A stretch of DNA of 64,000 bases, from NCBI RefSeq assembly GCF_004366595.1, contig NZ_SORE01000025.1:48152-112151 (forward strand). Direction: 5' to 3'. The notes below the pieces were generated by a model. That model searched no databases. It was not told the origin of the DNA and saw nothing but the letters and a program-made list of their open reading frames with translations. Source of the DNA: Paraburkholderia rhizosphaerae. Its GTDB lineage: Bacteria; Pseudomonadota; Gammaproteobacteria; Burkholderiales; Burkholderiaceae. The translations under genes were made by a program, and so were the position numbers. This document shows, one piece after another, positions 37,235 through 45,112 of the stretch. The first letter of the stretch is position 1, and each line of letters starts with the position of its first letter.

Positions 37235-38746
37235 ATGACCACCTCGCCAACGCCACCGGACCCGCACGCCGCATTGCGTGTCTTCGATGCGGTGAAAGCG
37301 CTCGCCTTTATCGGCGATCTCAGCATGGGCCAACCCACCGACCATTCGCTGCGCGCCGCGTGGCTCGCCGCGCAATTCGCGCGTGAAACCAGGGCGGACG
37401 ACGCGGTCCATTGCGCGGCAATTGAAGGCTCACTGCTGCGCTGGTCCGGCTGCACCGCAAACGCGTCGGGTTTCGCCGACACGCTAGGCGATGACGTCGG
37501 CGGCCGCGCAGCGATGCTCGCGCAGCGGCCCGACTGGGCGCAGCCACTCGATGCGCACGGCGGCGTGAGCGCCGCGTTAACACCGCTTGCGCAGATTCAT
37601 TGCGAAGTGTCCGGCGAGGTCGCGCGAATGCTGGGTCTCGCGCACGACACGCAAGCGACGCTGCGACACATCTTCGAAGCATGGGATGGCGGTGGCCTTC
37701 CGGACCGGCTCGCTGGCAACGCGGTGCCGCCTGCCGTGTATCTGATCTCGATTGCCGGCGACCTCGAAATTTTCACGCGCGTCTATGGCATCGATCAGGC
37801 GCTGCAACTGATCGCGCAGCGTGCGAATGCGCGCTATCCGGCCGCGCTCGTCGCGCTTGCAAACACGCATGCCCGTCAATGGGTCGCCACGCTCGACGAC
37901 ATCGAACCCGCGCAATGCGACGACGCACTGTCGACACCGCGGATGTCCGACACCACAGCGGCCGAACTGATCGCCGACGTGATCGACCTGAAGCTGCCAT
38001 GGATGACCGGCTACTCGCGCGCCGTCGCGGCAACCGCCGTTCAATGCTGCGCGCAACTGATCGCGGATCCGCTCGCGCAGCAACGCCTCCATCTCGCAGG
38101 TCTGTTGCACGGCATCGGCCGCGCGGCCGTGCCGAATGCGCTGTGGAACACACCGGGCCGGTTGTCGGCGTCCGCATGGGAACGCATACGCCTCGTGCCG
38201 TACTGGACCGCACGCGCCGGCCGGCAAACCGGCGCGCTAGCCGACGCGGCGGAGCTTGCGTCGTTCGCGTACGAGCGCGGCGATGGCGCGGGCTATTTTC
38301 GTGGCATCGCGCGCGACGCACTATCGCTCGAAGCGCGTGTGCTGGCCGCGTCGGTTGCATGGGTTGCGCTGCGTGCCACGCGGCCGTGGCGCGCGGCGTT
38401 CGGCGTCGACGAGGCCGCGCGGTTGATTCGCGATGAAGCCGCGCGTGGGCGCTTCGATTCCGACGTCGTAGAGGCGCTGCTCACGCGCGCGAGCGCAGCC
38501 GGCGCCGGCGCGACGCGAACAGCGTCAATGCAGCAGCGCCGCCACCTATCCGCGATGCGTTTGTCGGCGCGCGAAACCGACGTATTGCGTTCGATCAGCC
38601 GCGGTGCGAGCAACAAGGAAGTCGCGCGGGAACTGGACTTGAGCCCGAGCACCGTGCGCACTCACGTCGAAAGCGTGTTTCGCAAGCTCGAATGCTCGAC
38701 ACGCGCAGCCGCAACGCTCAAGGCTTCCGCACTCGGACTGCTGTAG
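37235..38746 (+). CDS. Degenerate HD-GYP domain regulator with LuxR-type HTH
   Basis: 503 residues. The first 430 residues resemble the HD-GYP/RpfG-type phosphohydrolase fold: LHLAGLLHGIGRAAVPNALWNTPGRLSASAWERIRLVPYWT matches the region that in active enzymes reads HDIGK followed by IL-x-KPG-x-L. Here HD is His292-Gly293, and the GYP stretch is YERGDGAGYFRG, so the metal site is damaged. The C-terminal 65 residues form a LuxR/GerE helix-turn-helix (LSARETDVLRSISRGASNKEVARELDLSPSTVRTHVESVFRKL). Enzymatic activity is unlikely; the domain may sense a ligand or partner and switch DNA binding. It is convergent with the TetR gene (21 bp). Confidence 0.85.
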   Translation: MTTSPTPPDPHAALRVFDAVKALAFIGDLSMGQPTDHSLRAAWLAAQFARETRADDAVHCAAIEGSLLRWSGCTANASGFADTLGDDVGGRAAMLAQRPDWAQPLDAHGGVSAALTPLAQIHCEVSGEVARMLGLAHDTQATLRHIFEAWDGGGLPDRLAGNAVPPAVYLISIAGDLEIFTRVYGIDQALQLIAQRANARYPAALVALANTHARQWVATLDDIEPAQCDDALSTPRMSDTTAAELIADVIDLKLPWMTGYSRAVAATAVQCCAQLIADPLAQQRLHLAGLLHGIGRAAVPNALWNTPGRLSASAWERIRLVPYWTARAGRQTGALADAAELASFAYERGDGAGYFRGIARDALSLEARVLAASVAWVALRATRPWRAAFGVDEAARLIRDEAARGRFDSDVVEALLTRASAAGAGATRTASMQQRRHLSAMRLSARETDVLRSISRGASNKEVARELDLSPSTVRTHVESVFRKLECSTRAAATLKASALGLL

Positions 38747-38767
38747 GCGGGCGCTGCCGCGCGATCG

Positions 38768-39391
38768 TCATCGTTTGTCGCTGTCGACGTGCGCGCCCGT
38801 CTCACGAGGCTCTGTCGCGATCGTATCGATGGTGTGCCGCACCGCATGCAAAATCTCATCGGCGAGTTCCGGCTGCGCCTTCATCACCGCGCGCGATGCG
38901 GAAATCGCGCCGATCAAGGCGACCGCCATCGTCACCGCGCGCTCTCGCTGCGTCGCCTCGGGCACCGTGGCGTCGAGTTTCGACCGGAACACGTCGATCA
39001 TCCGCTCGAGGCCCGCCGCAAACCGCTCGCTGACCGACACATCCTGCCGTCCGATCTCGCTGACGGACGCCGCCATCGCGCAGCCTTCCGCAACATCGTT
39101 GCGTTTTTCCTCCGACAGATATGCGTCGAGCAGTTCGCCGAGTTCCGGCATGCGTCCGTTACGCGGCGTCGTGAGCCTGACATGCCCACTCTCCAGGCCG
39201 TACGCGAGCGCCTCGGCGGCGAGCGCTTCCTTCGACGGGAAATGCGCATACAGCGCACCGTGCGTCAGACCCGCGGCCTTGCCGATCTCGGCGACGCCGA
39301 CACCGTCGATCCCGCGCTCGCGCATCAGCCGCGCGGCTGTTTCGATCAGCTTCACGCGATTTTGTGCCGCCTGCTCCTTGCTGACTTTCAT
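38768..39391 (-). CDS. TetR-family repressor
   Basis: 207 residues from ATG 39391, preceded by GGGAGT. The DNA-binding domain is KLIETAARLMRERGIDGVGVAEIGKAAGLTHGALYAHFPSKEALAAEAL. The C-terminal ligand domain has EGCAMAASVSEIGRQDVSVSERFAAGLERMI, typical of the subgroup that often governs short-chain dehydrogenases or efflux genes. It is divergent from a short-chain dehydrogenase with a 28-bp palindrome in the shared promoter region, so it most likely represses that gene and itself, releasing DNA on binding a small reactive substrate. Confidence 0.92.
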   Translation of the reverse strand: MKVSKEQAAQNRVKLIETAARLMRERGIDGVGVAEIGKAAGLTHGALYAHFPSKEALAAEALAYGLESGHVRLTTPRNGRMPELGELLDAYLSEEKRNDVAEGCAMAASVSEIGRQDVSVSERFAAGLERMIDVFRSKLDATVPEATQRERAVTMAVALIGAISASRAVMKAQPELADEILHAVRHTIDTIATEPRETGAHVDSDKR

Positions 39392-39433
39392 TGCTGACTC
39401 CCACTGCTTCAAACCTGCGTCAATCGAACCAGC

Positions 39434-39462
39434 TTGACATTAATAATTGCGACCGCTACGAT
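39434..39462 (+). promoter_or_regulatory. Sigma-70 promoter for the short-chain dehydrogenase
   Basis: TTGACA (39434-39439), 17-bp spacer, TACGAT (39457-39462): a near-consensus promoter pointing at the dehydrogenase. The TetR operator palindrome starts 3 bp downstream, covering the expected transcription start. Confidence 0.8.
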
Positions 39463-39464
39463 TA

Positions 39465-39492
39465 ATTTATAATTGCACGTGCAATTATAAAT
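39465..39492. promoter_or_regulatory. 28-bp perfect palindrome, probable TetR operator
   Basis: Each half is ATTTATAATTGCAC (39465-39478) and its exact complement (39479-39492), centred on CACGTG. It lies between the divergent TetR and dehydrogenase genes, directly after the -10 box. Perfect symmetry over 28 bp and position make it the likely TetR operator. Confidence 0.85.
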
Positions 39493-39515
39493 CTCTTGTG
39501 ACGAAGGTAGCGACC

Positions 39516-40259
39516 ATGAATCTCAAAAATACTGTTGCACTGGTGACCGGCGCCGCCGGTGGCATCGGGCGCGAATTTGTGCTGGAACTGCTCGAGCGCG
39601 GCGCCTCGAAGGTCTATGCGGGCGGCCGCCAGGCAGCGGCGCTCGCCGGTGCGTTCCGCGGCGACCCGCGCATCGTGCCGCTGGTGCTCGATGTCACCTA
39701 CCCCGCGCATGTGGCCGCCGCCGCAGTCGCCGCACCGGACGTGTCGCTCGTGATCAACAACGCCGGCTATTGCGCGGAGCAGGGCGCGCTCGCCGCGCCG
39801 GATCTGTCGGCGGCCCGCACGGAAATCGAGGTCAATTACTTCGGTCCGCTGCTGATGGCGCGCGCATTTGCGCCGGTACTCGCACGCAATGGCGGTGGTG
39901 CAATCGTCAATGTACTGTCCATTTTGTCGCTCGCGACGCTGCCGATGATGGGCACGTATAGCGCAGCGAAGGCGGCGGGTCTGTCGCTGACCCGCAGCAT
40001 CGGCGCCGAACTCGCCGCGCAGCGCACGCTGGTGGTCGCGTCGATGCCGACCGTCACCGACACCGCCATGGGCGGCTGGGCCGTCGATATGCCGAAGGTC
40101 GCGCCGCGCGACGCAGCGTCGGAAACCCTGGATGCAGTCGAAGCCGGCGAGACCGAAGTGTTTCCCGGCCACCTTTCGCGCGAAGCGGCGGCCGCGTTCG
40201 CTGCCGATCCGAAGGCGTTCCAGGCGCGCCTCGCGACCGTTCTGCCGCGTACCGCATAG
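39516..40259 (+). CDS. Short-chain dehydrogenase/reductase
   Basis: 247 residues. Rossmann fold with coenzyme motif VTGAAGGIGREFVLEL, structural NNAG (VINNAGYCAEQGA), and catalytic Ser and Tyr-x-x-x-Lys (VLSILSLATLPMMGTYSAAKAAG). Start at ATG 39516, 24 bp after the operator. TetR control suggests induction by its substrate or a related reactive carbonyl or quinone. It is followed after 209 bp by a second, only distantly similar, dehydrogenase with its own promoter. Substrate unknown. Confidence 0.92.
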   Translation: MNLKNTVALVTGAAGGIGREFVLELLERGASKVYAGGRQAAALAGAFRGDPRIVPLVLDVTYPAHVAAAAVAAPDVSLVINNAGYCAEQGALAAPDLSAARTEIEVNYFGPLLMARAFAPVLARNGGGAIVNVLSILSLATLPMMGTYSAAKAAGLSLTRSIGAELAAQRTLVVASMPTVTDTAMGGWAVDMPKVAPRDAASETLDAVEAGETEVFPGHLSREAAAAFAADPKAFQARLATVLPRTA

Positions 40260-40360
40260 GCGCGGGCAGCGTCTGACCGCGGCTTGCCAGCCGCCGGCGT
40301 GTGCTTCCGTTTCTTTCCGATTAGCTCGCCTGACCGAAACACAGTATTCCCGGGCGTCGT

Positions 40361-40389
40361 TTGACCATATTCATTGCGATCAGTATTAT
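40361..40389 (+). promoter_or_regulatory. Sigma-70 promoter for the second dehydrogenase
   Basis: TTGACC (40361-40366), 17-bp spacer, TATTAT (40384-40389). It lies within the upstream extension of the open frame, which argues that translation starts at 40469 and not at the TTG at 40361. Confidence 0.75.
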
Positions 40390-40468
40390 TGCGTTTATGG
40401 TTGCATCTGCAATGAATAAGCGCCAGGCCAACCGGCAGGGCGCAAAACGGTTCCTCAAGGAGAACATC

Positions 40469-41248
40469 ATGCGTTTCCAGAACAAGACGGCGCTCGTGAC
40501 GGGCGGTAACAGCGGCATCGGCTTTGCGACCGCGAAGCTGTTGATCGAGCAGGGTGCGCGCGTCGCGATTACCGGTCGTGATCCGATGAAGCTCGATCAG
40601 GCGTTGACTGAGCTCGGCCCGAACGCGATCGGCATCGTCGCCGACCTGAACGACGCAGACGCGGTCGAGCAGGTCGCGAAAAAGGTGAAGGACGAGTTCG
40701 GCTCGCTCGACGTCGTGTTCGCGAACGCGGGCATCAGCGGTCCGACGCCGCTTGGCGGCACGACGGCCGAAGCGTTCGAGGCGATCACACGCACTAATAT
40801 CACTGCCGTCTTTCTGACCGTGCAAGCCGCTTTGCCGCTGATGCACGAAGGCAGCGCGATTGTGCTGAACGGCTCGGTGATGCGGGGCCAAGGCACGGCG
40901 GGGAGCGCGGCATACTCGGCATCGAAGGGCGCGGTGACCGCGATGGCGAAGGTGTTTGCCTCGGAACTGGCGCCACGCGGTATTCGCGTGAATACGGTGA
41001 TTCCGGGGGCGACGCGCACATCGATCTGGACACGCGGCGCCCGCGCCGGTGGGTCGATCGACGACGTCGAAAACTCGCTCGCGCCGCGCATCCCGATCGG
41101 TCGCCTTGCGGACCCGGAGGAAACCGCGCGCGCGGTGTTGTTCCTCGCGTCGGACGATGCGGCGGGGATTACTGCGGCGGAAATCGTCGTCGATGGCGGG
41201 TTGACGGGTGCGCCGTCGGGTGCGCCGATGTTCCGCGCACCGCGTTAA
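40469..41248 (+). CDS. Short-chain dehydrogenase/reductase (classical)
   Basis: 259 residues from ATG 40469 with AAGGAGA at 40457-40463. Classical SDR: VTGGNSGIGFATAKLL (coenzyme), DLNDADAVEQVAKKV, FANAGISGPTPLGG, catalytic region VLNGSVMRGQGTAGSAAYSASKGAV, and C-terminal IPIGRLADPEETARAVLFLASDDAAGITAAEIVVDGGL. Of the group often named glucose/ribitol-type or ketoacyl-reductase-like oxidoreductases. It has its own promoter and is followed by a GC-rich terminator hairpin. It may belong to the TetR regulon, but no second copy of the palindrome is present. Confidence 0.92.
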   Translation: MRFQNKTALVTGGNSGIGFATAKLLIEQGARVAITGRDPMKLDQALTELGPNAIGIVADLNDADAVEQVAKKVKDEFGSLDVVFANAGISGPTPLGGTTAEAFEAITRTNITAVFLTVQAALPLMHEGSAIVLNGSVMRGQGTAGSAAYSASKGAVTAMAKVFASELAPRGIRVNTVIPGATRTSIWTRGARAGGSIDDVENSLAPRIPIGRLADPEETARAVLFLASDDAAGITAAEIVVDGGLTGAPSGAPMFRAPR

Positions 41249-41277
41249 ACGACGCATCGCAACGAAGCAGGAACGAA

Positions 41278-41316
41278 GGTGCGCGCGCTATTTCTGTATG
41301 GCGCGCGCGCCGTTTT
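41278..41316 (+). terminator. Probable terminator after the second dehydrogenase
   Basis: GGTGCGCGCGC (41278-41288) pairs with GCGCGCGCGCC (41301-41311) with one G-U pair and a 12-nt loop; GTTTTA follows. The T-run is short, so efficiency may be moderate. Confidence 0.65.
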
Positions 41317-41387
41317 AGCTGCGAAATCAGCCGGGAAAGCCGTTGCGGAAAGCTGCGCGGCTTATGCGGCAAACCCAAACGCCGACG

Positions 41388-42137
41388 CTACGCGAGCCCA
41401 ACACAGACCGCGGCGACAATCGAGCCAATCACCAGCACCGCGCCGACGGTGCGCCGCGTATTGAGCTGCGTCCATAGCAGCACACCGGTCAGCGACAGCA
41501 GAATGATGCTGCCCGCCAGCGTGTCGATTAGCAGCACCCAGCCGATACTCAAGCCGACGCCCTTGTGCAGATTGGTGAGCGTCGCGAGAAACGAGTTGCC
41601 GGTGCGCTTGACGGTCACATAGCCGCTGCCGACCCAATAATCGGCGGACGTCATCTGTTGCGGCGACGCGAACGACAATTGCCAGTGTTCCGGCTGGATT
41701 GCGCTCCGATCGCCCCACGCAATCGGATGCGACGGCTCCTTCTGCATGCGGCCGGGCTTGCCGGTCAGCTTCAGTTCGCCTTTGAGCCATTCGGCGAGCT
41801 CGCGCGGCGAGCGGGGCGCGGGCTGCGGCAGCGCGACCTGCAGCTCCGATACTTGCGGCGCGCCGGTCGAGATCCGCATCGGGCCCGCGCGGTGATTCAG
41901 GAAAAAGCCGGTCGTGCCGAACAGCAGCCCGAGTGCCGCGCCCCATAGGCCGATCCAGCCATGAATGTTGCGCAGCCAGCGGATAAACGTGCTCCGGCGA
42001 GAGCGTTTTCGCGGTACCGAACCGTCGCGATCAGCGGGTGCGGCACGCGGTGTGAGCGGTTTGAAATCGGTGGTGCCCGATTCGAAGGTGTTGGTCGTAT
42101 TCAAAAGCGCTCCGCGGGAAAAACGTGTCATGTTCAC
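41388..42137 (-). CDS. PepSY-associated membrane protein
   Basis: 249 residues, opening at GTG 42137 or ATG 42131. After an Arg-rich cytoplasmic start come the PepSY-TM signature (FIRWLRNIHGWIGLWGAALGLLFGTTGFFLNHR), a periplasmic domain of about 110 residues, then LTNLHKGVGLSIGWVLLIDTLAGSIILLSLTGVLLW and a last helix at the C-terminus (AVLVIGSIVAAVCVGLA). Such proteins often accompany siderophore receptors and may reduce or release ferric iron at the inner membrane. A Fur-like box lies 245 bp upstream in the same orientation, supporting iron control, but no TonB receptor gene is adjacent. Confidence 0.82.
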   Translation of the reverse strand: MNMTRFSRGALLNTTNTFESGTTDFKPLTPRAAPADRDGSVPRKRSRRSTFIRWLRNIHGWIGLWGAALGLLFGTTGFFLNHRAGPMRISTGAPQVSELQVALPQPAPRSPRELAEWLKGELKLTGKPGRMQKEPSHPIAWGDRSAIQPEHWQLSFASPQQMTSADYWVGSGYVTVKRTGNSFLATLTNLHKGVGLSIGWVLLIDTLAGSIILLSLTGVLLWTQLNTRRTVGAVLVIGSIVAAVCVGLA

Positions 42138-42381
42138 CGGCGCGTCGTGGCATCACGCGGCGGCGGCCAGCGGCCAGCGGCCGACGACGCACGACGCGCA
42201 CGACAATGCACAGGTTTTGGAATGGGGACGCCAGCGCGCGGCGGCGCACGTCACACTCGAGGTGCGCCGAAATTCGGCGGGCGGTCCGGGCTGGCTGGCC
42301 GTCGCTCAGATTCGCGGCCGCTGGCAGGGAGCAGGCGGGCCGCGACGGTGACAAGCGAAGCGACTGGGTGGCTGGCGTTCA

Positions 42382-42400
42382 GATAAGAATCACTATCATT
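42382..42400 (-). promoter_or_regulatory. Fur-like box
   Basis: GATAAGAATCACTATCATT matches the 19-bp Fur consensus at about 12 positions by eye, including the outer GATAA and the inner AT steps. It lies between galM (minus-strand stop at 42482) and the PepSY gene, upstream of the latter. Likely iron-dependent repression of the PepSY transcript. Confidence 0.6.
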
Positions 42401-42481
42401 TCACGCCGAAGAGAATGTCGCAATCATTGCAAGCCGATTGCGACAGTTCTCTATGTTTCGAAGGGTTACGTTCGCGCGGGT

Positions 42482-43561
42482 TTATCGGACACCCAGGCGA
42501 TAAACCGTCGTATGCCGATAGCGCTCGCCCGGCTGTAGCACAACCTGCGCCGCCGCTTCGTCCATATTGATCTGGTTCGGGTAGCCGCCGGTTTCGAGGC
42601 ACAGCGCCGCATGCTTGTGCAAGTGCTGCCCGCCGCGCGCCACTACGCCCTCCAGATAGTTGCCCGAATAGAACTGCAACCCGCTCGCGTCGGTTTCGAC
42701 GGTCAGCTCGCGACCGCTGCCCGGGTCGTACAGCACGGCCACGCGCCGCACCGTACCGGCCGGCCCGCGCAGCAGGTAGCAGTGATCGAAGCCCTTCGCG
42801 CGCGCGAGTTGCGCGTGCGGCCAGTCCAGACGCGCACCGATCGGCGCACTCGTCCGGAAGTCGAACGCGTTGCCGGTGACGCTCGCGCGCGCGAGCGGAA
42901 TCAACGCGTCGTCGACTTCCCAGAATTCGTCCGCGTCGATTTCGATCATGTGGCCGCAGATATCCGCCGCTGCGCCGGACAGATTGAAGTACGCGTGATT
43001 TGTCATGTTGACCGGCGTCGGTGCGTCGGTCACCGCGTCGTAATCGATGGTCAGCGCCCCGTCGTCGCCGAGCGCGTAGCGCACGGTCGCTTCGAGCGCG
43101 CCCGGAAAACCCGCGTCGCCTTCCGGCGATTCGTGCGTGAACACGAGCGCGCCGTCGACTTCACGCGCATCCCACGCCGCACGATGAAAGCCAGTCGCGC
43201 CGCCATGCAGCAGATTGTTCCCTTCATTGCGATCGAGCTGATACGTGACGCCATCTAGCGTAAACCGCGCATCGGCAATCCGGTTCGCCCAGCGGCCGAT
43301 CGTGCCGCCGAAATACGACGTGCTGGCAAGATAGTCGGCCGGCGTGTCATGTCCGAGCACGACATCGGCGATGCGGCCGGCGCGGTCCGCCGCATGCCAC
43401 GACACGAGCGTCGCGCCCAGGTCGCTGATCGCGACCCGCATGCCGTGCGCGTTGCGCAGCGTAAAAAGACGGACCGCATCGCCGCCGGGCAATGTGCCCC
43501 AGCGTTCGACGGTAACGTGTGCCGGATGGGCGCGTGCGGAGCGCGAGTCTGCAAGATTCAT
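42482..43561 (-). CDS. galM: Aldose 1-epimerase (galactose mutarotase)
   Basis: 359 residues. Interconverts alpha and beta anomers of galactose, glucose or xylose before metabolism. GalM features: LGATLVSWHAADRAGRIADVVLGHDTPADYL, YFGGTIGRWANRIADARFTLDG, NLLHGGATGFHRAAWD (substrate His), VNMTNHAYFNLSG (catalytic His) and CLETGGYPNQINMDE (catalytic Glu). It follows xylR by 23 bp on the same strand, so the two are probably co-transcribed, placing it in the D-xylose locus, where xylose mutarotation would feed the isomerase. Confidence 0.93.
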   Translation of the reverse strand: MNLADSRSARAHPAHVTVERWGTLPGGDAVRLFTLRNAHGMRVAISDLGATLVSWHAADRAGRIADVVLGHDTPADYLASTSYFGGTIGRWANRIADARFTLDGVTYQLDRNEGNNLLHGGATGFHRAAWDAREVDGALVFTHESPEGDAGFPGALEATVRYALGDDGALTIDYDAVTDAPTPVNMTNHAYFNLSGAAADICGHMIEIDADEFWEVDDALIPLARASVTGNAFDFRTSAPIGARLDWPHAQLARAKGFDHCYLLRGPAGTVRRVAVLYDPGSGRELTVETDASGLQFYSGNYLEGVVARGGQHLHKHAALCLETGGYPNQINMDEAAAQVVLQPGERYRHTTVYRLGVR

Positions 43562-43584
43562 GGATGAAAAATCGAAGTCGGGGG

Positions 43585-44820
43585 TCAGCCTGGTGGCGAA
43601 GATTGCGTGGACTGCAAGCGCTCATGGTACTCGCGTGGCGTGCAGCCCAGTTCGCGGCGAAACACTGCATACATGTACTGCAACGACGTGAAGCCGCAGC
43701 GTATTGCGACTTCGGTGCTCGAAAGATCAGGTTGCGCGAGCAACTGTTTCGCCACTTCGAGCTTGTGGTTAAGAATGGCCTGATGCACGGTACAGCCAAG
43801 TTCGCGGCGGAAATGCTCTTCGAGCGACGAGCGCGACACGCCGACATAGTCGGCGACCTGCTCGGTCTTGATGCCCTGGCAGCCGTACTGCCGGATGTAA
43901 TGACGCGCGCGCATCACATACGGGCTCGACACCGGCTGATGCCGCGTCGACTCGAGCACGTTGATGCCGACCGGCGGCACCAGAATGCGCCGGCCCGCGA
44001 AGCGCGCGCCGCCCAGCATCTGATGCAGCAGGTGAGCGGCGGTGCGGCCCATTTCCTCGGTGCCCTGAATCACCGACGACAGTGGAATACGCGTCAGCGA
44101 ACGCGTGAGCGGATCGTTGTCGATACCGATAATCGCGACTTCTTCGGGCACCGCGATGCCGGAGATCAGGCACACCTGCAACAGCTGACGTGCACGTGCA
44201 TCGGTGACCGCGATCACGCCGACCGGTTTGGGCAGGCTTTGCAGCCATGCGGTCAACTGCTCGCTGGCCTGGTTCCACACCGGCGCGCTGGTCGGCAAGC
44301 CGCGATGCACGGCGCCGGTCAACCCATCGGCGGCGAGCAGCGAGTTGAACGCGAGTTCGCGTTCCTGCGCCCAGCGGTTGGTTGGCGATTCGGGCAGGCT
44401 GTATAGCGCGAAGCGCTGCAAGCCGGCGCCGATCAGATGCGTGTACGCGAGCGACACGAGCTTGCGGTTGTCGGTCGCGATATACGGCACGTTTTCCGGA
44501 TACTGGGTTTCGTCCTCGTACGACGAGCCGACCGCGACCACCGGCAGCGGACAATCGGACAGCGCTTCGCGCACGTCCGGATCGTCGAAGTCGGCAATGA
44601 TGCCGTCGCCTTCGAAATGCTCGATGCCGGTCAGACGCGCGCGAAAGTCTTCTTCGAGAAACAGATCCCACGCGACGCGCGTCGACAGCAGGTACTTGCC
44701 GATACCGGTAATGATCTCGCGGTCGTAGACCTTGTTCGCGTTGAAGAGCAGCGCGATCCGATGCGTACGTTGAACGGGTTGCTGGCGTGTCATCGCTGTG
44801 TGAAACGGCCGCGGCTGCAT
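43585..44820 (-). CDS. xylR: D-xylose operon activator XylR (AraC family)
   Basis: 411 residues. The N-terminal two thirds are a LacI/periplasmic-binding-like sensor (HRIALLFNANKVYDREIITGIGKYL, VVAVGSSYEDE, VIAVTDARARQLLQVC, VAIIGIDNDPLTRSLTRIPLSSV). The last 100 residues are a double AraC helix-turn-helix (VADYVGVSRSSLEEHFRREL and STEVAIRCGFTSLQYMYAVFRRELGCTPREYHERL). This architecture is XylR of enterobacteria and Burkholderiales: xylose binds the sensor and activates xyl promoters. It is divergent from xylA. Two Met starts are possible (44820, 44793); AAGGAG lies unusually far, about 20 bp, before the first. Confidence 0.93.
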   Translation of the reverse strand: MQPRPFHTAMTRQQPVQRTHRIALLFNANKVYDREIITGIGKYLLSTRVAWDLFLEEDFRARLTGIEHFEGDGIIADFDDPDVREALSDCPLPVVAVGSSYEDETQYPENVPYIATDNRKLVSLAYTHLIGAGLQRFALYSLPESPTNRWAQERELAFNSLLAADGLTGAVHRGLPTSAPVWNQASEQLTAWLQSLPKPVGVIAVTDARARQLLQVCLISGIAVPEEVAIIGIDNDPLTRSLTRIPLSSVIQGTEEMGRTAAHLLHQMLGGARFAGRRILVPPVGINVLESTRHQPVSSPYVMRARHYIRQYGCQGIKTEQVADYVGVSRSSLEEHFRRELGCTVHQAILNHKLEVAKQLLAQPDLSSTEVAIRCGFTSLQYMYAVFRRELGCTPREYHERLQSTQSSPPG

Positions 44821-45112
44821 CGATGCAGCGAAGCCGTCGTCTCCTTATGCGGCGAAACCCTTAAGGGGTAACGCGAGTCGGAACTCGATCCGACCGTGTT
44901 TTTAAGCGTCCGGCTTATTCTAGGCCGTGCGGGCTAGCTGCTGCCAGCCAGATTTTAACGGGCGGCAAGAATCGCTAACGGCGCTGGCGGATTTCGCAAT
45001 TGCCGGTGCGAACCGCAAACTGGCAGCATGGCGTCACTCATTCAAACGTGCGGCACCCGCCTTGCCCCGACGCCAGACGACGCGCCCGCACGACCCGATC
45101 AAGGAGACGCGG

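Noticed and set aside
40361..40468. N-terminal extension of the second dehydrogenase
   Set aside because: A promoter lies inside it and a strong Shine-Dalgarno precedes the ATG at 40469, where the SDR family normally starts.
42031..42354. Minus-strand 107-codon ORF behind the Fur-like box
   Set aside because: Arg-rich, no signal peptide or domain, overlaps the PepSY gene in another frame; treated as non-coding.
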